A stretch of DNA of 14,235 nucleotides, from NCBI GenBank assembly GCA_003445035.1, contig DLVV01000282.1:7957-22191 (forward strand), written 5' to 3'. Origin of the DNA: Planctomycetaceae bacterium (GTDB lineage: Bacteria; Planctomycetota; Planctomycetia; Planctomycetales; Planctomycetaceae). The notes below the pieces were generated by a model. It was not told the origin of the DNA. It searched no databases and was given only the letters and a program-made list of their open reading frames with translations. A program made the position numbers and the translations under genes. Positions 9,362 to 14,235 of the stretch are shown piece by piece (within the stretch, counting starts at the first letter, position 1; the number at the start of each line of letters is the position of its first letter).

Positions 9362-10267
9362 CTAGCGTGCCAGCTTCTGCAGCCGCTTGCCCGTGATTTC
9401 AACAACGTAGAGGTTCCGCTGCTTGTCGACGGCCAGCATGTGTGGCAACTGAAACTGCCCCGGTGCGGCCCCCTCTTTTCCCCATCGGGCGACAACCTTT
9501 CCGGATTTCGGGTCGAGTTGCAGAACCTGGTTGGCTCGACCGTCGGCGACGTAGATTGCCCCCTTGTGGTCCTCGGCCAGTCCGAACGGAGCAAACCCGT
9601 TCCAGGTGGCCAGCCACTTTCCATTGGCATCGAACACCTGCACCCTGTCGTTCTCGCGGTCGCCCACCACGACCCGCCCCTTGCGATCAACCAGGATCGC
9701 ATGCGGTGTGTCGAACTCGCTCTTGCCGGTCCCCGGCTTTCCCCAACTGGTCAGGTACTTCCCCTTCGCGTCGAACTTCATCACCCGGCTGTTGCCGTAA
9801 CCGTCGGAGACGTAGATCTCGCCGGCGGGGCCGAAAGCCACATCGGTCGGTTTGTCGAACGTGTCCCGCGTGGTGCCCACCTTGTCGACCTGGCCGAGAG
9901 CGAGAAGAACTTTCCCCTTGGGACTGAACTTGAAGACCATGTGATGGCCGATGTCGGTCACCCAGACGTTGTCGTCACGATCGACTCGCAGGCCATGAGC
10001 GCTCCCGATCAGGTCGTCGCCCCACGATCGAACGAGTTTCCCGTCGGCCGAGAAACAGAGAATCGGCCGCGGACCCCGGTGAAACAGGTAAACCTGTCCC
10101 TTGCTGTCTACATCCACACCCGAAGCGGCTCCGAGTGGAATCCCCTTGGGGATCTTCAGAAACCCGACAACCGGCTTCAACCGGGGTTCGGCCGCCGGAG
10201 CGACCGAGACGACTCCGGCCGTCACAAGCAACAGGACGAGTCCGGACAACGGCGTGGAGAGTCTCAT
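9362..10267 (-). CDS. Secreted NHL-repeat propeller protein, peptidyl-alpha-hydroxyglycine alpha-amidating lyase (PAL)-like
   Basis: This 301-residue protein has a signal peptide (residues 1 to about 26, ending VAPAA) and then NHL-type propeller blades. It resembles the lyase half of animal peptidylglycine alpha-amidating enzyme, which splits peptidyl-alpha-hydroxyglycine into an amidated peptide and glyoxylate. By alignment from memory, the three zinc-ligand histidines of rat PAL (H585, H690, H786) correspond to H91, H189 and H276. Catalytic Y654 matches Y157 in SDGYGNSR, and R533 matches R64 in FHRG. The spacings H91-Y157 (66), H91-H189 (98) and H189-H276 (87) track the rat values of 69, 105 and 96. 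The residue after H276 is Met where rat has Asp787, and the cysteine after the tyrosine is Gly158. No hydroxylating (PHM) domain is fused or adjacent, so the natural substrate is uncertain; it could also be a non-catalytic binding propeller. ATG 10267 is supported by its ribosome-binding site. Confidence 0.85.
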   Translation of the reverse strand: MRLSTPLSGLVLLLVTAGVVSVAPAAEPRLKPVVGFLKIPKGIPLGAASGVDVDSKGQVYLFHRGPRPILCFSADGKLVRSWGDDLIGSAHGLRVDRDDNVWVTDIGHHMVFKFSPKGKVLLALGQVDKVGTTRDTFDKPTDVAFGPAGEIYVSDGYGNSRVMKFDAKGKYLTSWGKPGTGKSEFDTPHAILVDRKGRVVVGDRENDRVQVFDANGKWLATWNGFAPFGLAEDHKGAIYVADGRANQVLQLDPKSGKVVARWGKEGAAPGQFQLPHMLAVDKQRNLYVVEITGKRLQKLAR

Positions 10268-10274
10268 CGTGGGG

Positions 10275-10281
10275 CTCCTCT
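10275..10281 (-). promoter_or_regulatory. Ribosome-binding site fixing the start of the NHL gene
   Basis: AGAGGAG on the minus strand lies seven bases before ATG 10267. It marks that ATG as the start, although the frame stays open to about 10363. The remaining gap to the SDR stop (about 100 bp) shows no clear terminator, so read-through from the SDR gene is possible. Confidence 0.75.
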
Positions 10282-10370
10282 GTCGGGAACGAGTGAACGG
10301 CCCCATCGTTACCCATCGGCAATCCCGGAGGCAACCGAACGGGGAAGACGGCCTCAGCGGCACTCCCGGT

Positions 10371-11168
10371 TTAGCACTTGCACGTCAATCCGCCATCGAC
10401 GACCAGTTGAGCGCCGGTGATGTAGCGGGCTTCGTCGGAGGCAAGGAACAGCGCGGCGTGGGCGACGTCCCAGGCATCGCCCATGGTCTTCATCGGGACC
10501 TGTTCGTTGCGCATCTGGATCATCTTCTCGACATCGCCGTCGGCGTAGACGCCCTTGAGTGGCTCGACGATCATCGGCGTGTTCATCAGGCCCGGCAGGA
10601 TCGAATTGACCCGGACGCCCCTCTCGGCGTACTCCAGCGCCACCGACTGGGTCAGCTGCAAAACGCCTCCCTTGGTGGCGGAGTAAGACACATAAGGGAT
10701 CCCCAGGTAGCGGATTCCGGCGATCGAGGCGATGTTGACGATCGCTCCCCCCCCCTGGGCTTCCATCACCGGCAGCACATACTTGCAGGTCAGGAACATG
10801 CTGGTCAGGTTGACCGAGACCACCCGTTCCCAGCTCTCCAGGCTCGCGTCCACCGGCCCGCCGACGTCCAGGATCCCAACATTGTTGTGCAGGATGTCGA
10901 CACGGCCCCAGTGATCCACGCACTTCGCCACAACCGCGGCCACCTGTTCGGCATCGGTCACGTCCACCTGGTCGACCAGGCATTCTCCTCCCTCGTCCCG
11001 GATGATTCCGGCTGTTTCCTCCACCGCATCCCGGTTGATGTCGATCACGCAGACCCGGGCGCCCTCGCGGGCGAACAACACCGCGGTCGCCTTTCCGTTG
11101 CCCCAGCCCGGACCGGAAGATCCCGCACCGGTCACCAGGGCCACCTTGTCCTTGAGTCGTTCACCCAT
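10371..11168 (-). CDS. Short-chain dehydrogenase/reductase (SDR), classical type
   Basis: This 265-residue cytoplasmic NAD(P)-dependent oxidoreductase has the usual length for classical SDRs. The nucleotide-binding loop is a stretched glycine motif at residues 13-25 (TGAGSSGPGWGNG), in place of the usual TGxxxGxG. D43 at the end of the second strand favours NAD over NADP. The NNAG-type motif reads NNVG (95-98). The catalytic tetrad is present: N120, S148, Y162 and K166 (YSATK). The end VVDGGLTCKC is typical of the C-terminal region. GGAGG at 11183-11179 lies 10 bases before the ATG. It is divergent from the acyl-CoA ligase, so an attractive role is oxidation of a hydroxyacyl-CoA or alcohol in the same pathway; the substrate is not readable from sequence. 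The gene carries a run of nine G on its coding strand at 10755-10747. Confidence 0.93.
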   Translation of the reverse strand: MGERLKDKVALVTGAGSSGPGWGNGKATAVLFAREGARVCVIDINRDAVEETAGIIRDEGGECLVDQVDVTDAEQVAAVVAKCVDHWGRVDILHNNVGILDVGGPVDASLESWERVVSVNLTSMFLTCKYVLPVMEAQGGGAIVNIASIAGIRYLGIPYVSYSATKGGVLQLTQSVALEYAERGVRVNSILPGLMNTPMIVEPLKGVYADGDVEKMIQMRNEQVPMKTMGDAWDVAHAALFLASDEARYITGAQLVVDGGLTCKC

Positions 11169-11188
11169 CGCGATCTTGCCTCCGACTT

Positions 11189-11203
11189 GCCTCGTGACGA
11201 GGC
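11189..11203. promoter_or_regulatory. Perfect 15-bp palindrome in the divergent promoter gap (candidate operator)
   Basis: GCCTCGT and ACGAGGC flank a single central base, giving a 7-bp-arm inverted repeat in the 107-bp gap between the SDR gene (-) and the acyl-CoA ligase gene (+). Size and symmetry fit a dimeric repressor site such as those of TetR-family regulators. On the minus strand a -10-like TATTCT at 11212-11207 ends three bases before the palindrome, so the SDR transcript would start within it. No matching -35 box is visible. No regulator gene is present in the window. The palindrome has no T-run, which argues against a terminator. Confidence 0.5.
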
Positions 11204-11275
11204 CTCAGAATACCGTGTGCGTGCACCGTTCGCCGGTCCAACACCCCGATTCCCTGCCCTAACGGATCCCCGTCG

Positions 11276-12838
11276 ATGAACGTCGGCCAGTTTCTCACCA
11301 AGGCCGCTCGCGATTTCCCCTCCCGTCCGGGGATCGTGCACGGGACACAGAGCTGGTCGTACGCCGAGTTCAACCAGCGAACCAGCCGGCTGTGTCACGC
11401 CCTGCAAGAGCAGGGTCTCGAGAGAGGCGACAACGTGGCGGTGTTGATGACCAACTGCGGCCCGATGCTCGAGACAATGTTCGCCGGCTTCCGGCTGGGC
11501 TGCGGGGTGGTGCCGATCAACTTCCGCCTGCACCCCAACGAATTCGCCTACATCATCGACCACAGCGAATCGCGAATCGTGGTGACGTCGCCGGAGTTCA
11601 ACGAACCGCTGCGATCGGTTGCTGACCAGATGCCGCGAGTCGAACACGTGATCACGACCGATGGAGCCATCGGCGACGAACTGGACTACGAGACGATCCT
11701 GGAAGGCCAACCGGGCGAGTGCCCCGACGCCGAAGTCGATCCCGACGATGTCGCCTGGCTGTTCTACACGTCGGGAACCACCGGCCGCCCCAAGGGGGCG
11801 ATGCTCACGCATCGCAACCTGGAGGCAATGTCGACGGGATTTTTCACCGACATGTGTCCGGATCGCAGCCAACCGGAGGCCACGCTGCACGCCGCGCCGC
11901 TGTCTCACGGCAGTGGGCTCTACGCCCTGCCCAATGTTGCCATGGCCGCCACCCACGTGATCCCGTCGGCGACCTCGTTTGACCCGGCGGACATCTTCGA
12001 GTGCATCCAGCGGCACCAGATCACCAACATCTTCGTCGCCCCCACGATGCTCAAGCGGCTGATCGATCATCCCGACATCGGCCGCTTCGACCTCGGATCA
12101 CTCAAGTCGGTCATCTACGGTGGCGCGCCGATGCTGGTCGAGGACCTGCTGCGGGCACTGGAGCAACTGGGCCCCTGCCTGGTTCAACTCTACGGGCAGG
12201 GTGAGAGCCCCATGACGATCACCTACCTGCCACACCAGGATCACGTCTCCGATGGCAACGAGACCCGTCACCGTCGCCTGGGTTCAGCGGGAATCGCTCG
12301 GACCGATGTCGAGGTCGGGATCGTCGACGACAACGACCGGCGGCTGGGCACCGGCGAGGTGGGCGAGATCGTCACCCGGTCGGACCTGGTAATGAAGGGC
12401 TACTGGCGAGATCCGGATGCGTCGGACAATTCGCTTCGCGGTGGCTGGCTGCACACCGGCGATGTCGGCTACCTGGACGAAGATGGCTACCTCTTCCTGA
12501 TGGATCGCTCGCACGACATGATCATCAGCGGGGGCGAGAACATCTATCCCCGTGAAATCGAGGAAGTCTTGGTCAGACACCCGGCCGTCCACGAAGTGGC
12601 CGTGATCGGCATCCCCGACGAGGAATGGGGCGAGGCGGTCAAGGCGGTCGTCTCGACCGTCGACGGTGGCGAGGTGACCGAAGAGGAACTGATCGAGTTC
12701 TGCCGCGACCACATCGCCAGCTACAAGAAACCCCGCAGCGTCGATTTTGTCGACGAGCTGCCTCGAAACAACTACGGCAAGATCGTCAAGCGGGAACTCC
12801 GCGAGGCGTACTGGCAGGGACGGGAGCGGCGGGTCTGA
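11276..12838 (+). CDS. Acyl-CoA synthetase / AMP-dependent CoA ligase
   Basis: This 520-residue member of the adenylate-forming (ANL) superfamily activates a carboxylic acid to its acyl-CoA through an acyl-AMP intermediate, at the cost of ATP. The P-loop-like motif YTSGTTGRPKG is at 164-174. The A5-type motif reads YGQGE (306-310), with glycine where threonine is common. GWLHTGD follows with ATP-ribose-binding D396, then the hinge region DRSHDMIISGGENIYP starting near 410, and the adenylation-step lysine K502 in NNYGKIVKREL. Domain order and length are complete for medium/long-chain or aromatic acyl-CoA ligases; acid specificity cannot be read from these motifs. ATG 11276 gives a normal N-terminus, with only a weak purine stretch upstream. 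It is the first gene of a tight operon with the thiolase 17 bp downstream and faces the SDR across a probable shared control region. Confidence 0.95.
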   Translation: MNVGQFLTKAARDFPSRPGIVHGTQSWSYAEFNQRTSRLCHALQEQGLERGDNVAVLMTNCGPMLETMFAGFRLGCGVVPINFRLHPNEFAYIIDHSESRIVVTSPEFNEPLRSVADQMPRVEHVITTDGAIGDELDYETILEGQPGECPDAEVDPDDVAWLFYTSGTTGRPKGAMLTHRNLEAMSTGFFTDMCPDRSQPEATLHAAPLSHGSGLYALPNVAMAATHVIPSATSFDPADIFECIQRHQITNIFVAPTMLKRLIDHPDIGRFDLGSLKSVIYGGAPMLVEDLLRALEQLGPCLVQLYGQGESPMTITYLPHQDHVSDGNETRHRRLGSAGIARTDVEVGIVDDNDRRLGTGEVGEIVTRSDLVMKGYWRDPDASDNSLRGGWLHTGDVGYLDEDGYLFLMDRSHDMIISGGENIYPREIEEVLVRHPAVHEVAVIGIPDEEWGEAVKAVVSTVDGGEVTEEELIEFCRDHIASYKKPRSVDFVDELPRNNYGKIVKRELREAYWQGRERRV

Positions 12839-12846
12839 CCCGCACC

Positions 12847-12850
12847 GAGG
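12847..12850 (+). promoter_or_regulatory. Ribosome-binding site fixing the thiolase start
   Basis: GAGG lies five bases before ATG 12856, in the 17-bp gap after the ligase stop. The thiolase frame stays open back into the ligase gene, so this site plus the onset of the family N-terminus (GVAVVGAGMSGFG) decides the start. Confidence 0.65.
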
Positions 12851-12855
12851 ACAAC

Positions 12856-14124
12856 ATGACACGACGAAGACAATTGGGACGAGGTGTGGCGGTGGTCGGA
12901 GCCGGGATGTCCGGGTTCGGTATGTTTCCCGAGAAAGACTCGAAGGATCTCTTTCTCGAGGCGTTCTCCGAATTGAGAACGTCGGTCGACAAGGGTTTCG
13001 ACCCCTCCGACATCGAGGCGTTGTACTTCGGCAACTTCACCAACGACTTCTTCGTCCACCAGTCGCACTGGGGCGCGATTCTCACCGACGCCCTCGGCCT
13101 GGTCCCCACTCCCGCCACCCGAACCGAAGGAGCGTGTGCCTCGAGCGGGCTGGCATTCCGCGAAGCGTGCTTTGCCATCGCAAGCGGATTCTACGACGTC
13201 GTCCTGATGGGTGGCGTCGAGGACATGTCCAAGCGGTCCACGGCCGAGGTGGCCGAGGGGCTGGCACTGGCGGCAATCCCCTACGAGTTGGATGCGGGAT
13301 TCAATTTCCCCGGCGTGTTCGGAGCCATCGCCTCGGCCTACTTCCAGAAACACGGTGCCACCCGCGAACACCTGATGAACGTGACGATCAAGAGCCACCT
13401 CAATGCGGCACTCAACCCGCGGGCCCAACTGGGAAAATCGGTCCGCGAGATGATGGAATCCAAGGCCCGCCGGGCCGCCGAACGCGGCCAGGAGGTGACC
13501 GAGTGGGCCGACGAGCGGGAATTTCTTCGAGACGAACGGGCCAACCCGGTCGTCGCTGCGCCGTTGCACCTGTTCGACTGCTGCCCGATCAGTGATGGAG
13601 CCGGTTGCCTGTTGCTGGTCGCCTCGGAGCTTGCCAGCCGGTTCACCGACGACCCACTACAGGTGGCCGGGATCGGACAGGGCAGCGGCCGTGGGCTGCA
13701 GGCGGCCGAGGACCTGACCAGTTTCGAGGCGACACGGGCCGCGGCCCACGAGGCCTACCAGATGGCGGGACTGAAGCCCGCCGATATCCAGTTTGCCGAA
13801 GTGCACGACTGCTTCTCGATCGCCGAACTGCTGCACATCGAGGATCTGGGATTCTTCGAGCACGGCACCGGCCATCTCGCTGTGGCCGACGAAATGACCC
13901 GGCTGGATGGCAGCATGCCGATCAACACCTCCGGAGGACTCAAGTGCAAGGGCCACCCGGTGGGCGCCACCGGGGCGGGCCAGTTGGTTGAGGTCTGGAC
14001 CCAGTTGAGACAACAGGCCGGCGACCGGCAGGTGCCAGGCGACGACCTGAGAATCGGGCTGGCCCACAACCTGGGGGGCACCGGCGGTACCAGTTCGGTA
14101 ACGATCCTGAGGCGGGGAGACTGA
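12856..14124 (+). CDS. SCP2-type thiolase (acetyl-CoA acetyltransferase-like)
   Basis: This 422-residue thiolase-superfamily enzyme should cleave a 3-ketoacyl-CoA with CoA, or run the reverse condensation. The nucleophile is C94 in EGACASSG. The HDCF motif (H317, C319) and the SGGLKCKGHPVGATG block (H367) are present. The terminal block is HNLGGTGG, with asparagine where classical degradative thiolases carry their second cysteine; this is normal for the SCP2/archaeal class, which uses the HDCF cysteine instead. Keeping both C94 and C319 favours thiolase activity over the related aldolase forms such as Ltp2, which have replaced these residues. SCP2-type thiolases commonly form complexes with DUF35 zinc-ribbon/OB-fold proteins, and exactly such a gene begins one base after this stop. 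With the ligase and divergent SDR it suggests a CoA-linked degradation route. Confidence 0.93.
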   Translation: MTRRRQLGRGVAVVGAGMSGFGMFPEKDSKDLFLEAFSELRTSVDKGFDPSDIEALYFGNFTNDFFVHQSHWGAILTDALGLVPTPATRTEGACASSGLAFREACFAIASGFYDVVLMGGVEDMSKRSTAEVAEGLALAAIPYELDAGFNFPGVFGAIASAYFQKHGATREHLMNVTIKSHLNAALNPRAQLGKSVREMMESKARRAAERGQEVTEWADEREFLRDERANPVVAAPLHLFDCCPISDGAGCLLLVASELASRFTDDPLQVAGIGQGSGRGLQAAEDLTSFEATRAAAHEAYQMAGLKPADIQFAEVHDCFSIAELLHIEDLGFFEHGTGHLAVADEMTRLDGSMPINTSGGLKCKGHPVGATGAGQLVEVWTQLRQQAGDRQVPGDDLRIGLAHNLGGTGGTSSVTILRRGD

Positions 14125-14125
14125 C

Positions 14126-14235
14126 ATGAGCCAGACGCGTCCCTTCACCGACCGGTCCTACTCGGCGTTCCTCCGCGAAGAGCAATTGATGGGAGGACGC
14201 TGTGACGGTTGCGGATCCCTGTTCGTGCCACCGCG
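14126..14235 (+). CDS. DUF35 zinc-ribbon/OB-fold protein, thiolase partner (3' partial)
   Basis: Only the first 36 complete codons are in the window. The visible protein starts MSQTRPFTDRSYSAFLREEQ and reaches CDGCG followed by LFVPPR, the rubredoxin-like zinc-ribbon half that opens DUF35/OB-fold acyl-CoA-binding proteins. The second cysteine pair and OB fold, if present, lie beyond the end. A GGGGAG site at 14114-14119 inside the thiolase gene serves as ribosome-binding site, and the ATG follows the thiolase TGA after one base. In known pairs (archaeal acetoacetyl-CoA thiolase, BbsA/BbsB, ChsH2 with Ltp2) this protein binds the CoA substrate for the thiolase-fold partner. Confidence 0.85.
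   Translation, partial: MSQTRPFTDRSYSAFLREEQLMGGRCDGCGSLFVPP

Noticed and set aside
10268..10363. N-terminal extension of the NHL protein to an earlier start
   Set aside because: It would bury the signal peptide behind 32 unrelated residues; the AGAGGAG site points to ATG 10267.
9038..10420. Long plus-strand open frame (about 460 codons) opposite the NHL and FG-GAP genes
   Set aside because: It is antisense to two well-supported genes with signal peptides and motifs, its translation shows no recognisable domain, and long antisense frames are expected in GC-rich DNA.
12625..12855. Upstream extension of the thiolase frame into the ligase gene
   Set aside because: The extension is an Arg-rich out-of-frame reading of the ligase; the ATG at 12856 has a ribosome-binding site and begins the family N-terminus.
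1..14235. tRNA, rRNA, CRISPR array, insertion sequence or prophage elements
   Set aside because: No clustered repeats, terminal inverted repeats, transposase or integrase motifs, or tRNA-like folds were seen; gene spacing is tight and composition looks even throughout.

Overview
The window is a gene-dense, GC-rich stretch of bacterial chromosome. Eight protein genes fill almost all of it, and no gap exceeds about 210 bp. I see no RNA genes, insertion sequences or CRISPR. The gene mix fits a Planctomycetes-type or related environmental Gram-negative bacterium: a VIT/VWA protein, an RND pump without a lipidated adaptor, secreted FG-GAP and NHL propeller proteins, and a CoA-ligase/SDR/thiolase/DUF35 set. 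That assignment is inference from gene content; there is no rRNA or phylogenetic marker here.

Positions 1-6857 (+): the 3' part of a VIT/von Willebrand factor A protein, already open at base 1, with an intact MIDAS metal site. After about 210 bp comes a two-gene RND efflux unit, a periplasmic membrane-fusion adaptor and an inner-membrane permease, translationally coupled through an ATGA overlap. No outer-membrane channel gene is present.

Positions 6854-11168 (-): this strand converges on the pump, and the two facing stop codons share one palindromic CTAG. In transcription order it holds an SDR-family dehydrogenase, a secreted NHL-propeller protein, and an 822-residue secreted FG-GAP/VCBS protein. 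The NHL protein keeps the full set of active-site residues expected of peptidyl-alpha-hydroxyglycine alpha-amidating lyase (PAL). The FG-GAP protein has nine intact calcium-loop motifs and one decayed one. The NHL and FG-GAP genes are 39 bp apart and probably co-transcribed.

Positions 11276-14235 (+): divergent from the SDR gene lie an acyl-CoA ligase, an SCP2-type thiolase, and the start of a DUF35 zinc-ribbon protein that runs off the end. Spacings are 17 bp and 1 bp, so this is an operon. With the divergent SDR, the set looks like part of a CoA-dependent acid degradation route: activation, alcohol oxidation, thiolytic cleavage. The substrate cannot be read from the sequence. The 107-bp divergent gap carries a perfect 15-bp palindrome with 7-bp arms, a good candidate operator controlling both arms.

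The most interesting items are the bacterial PAL-like protein with a complete catalytic constellation, its pairing with a large calcium-binding propeller protein, and the palindrome between the divergent catabolic genes. None is proven new from sequence alone.
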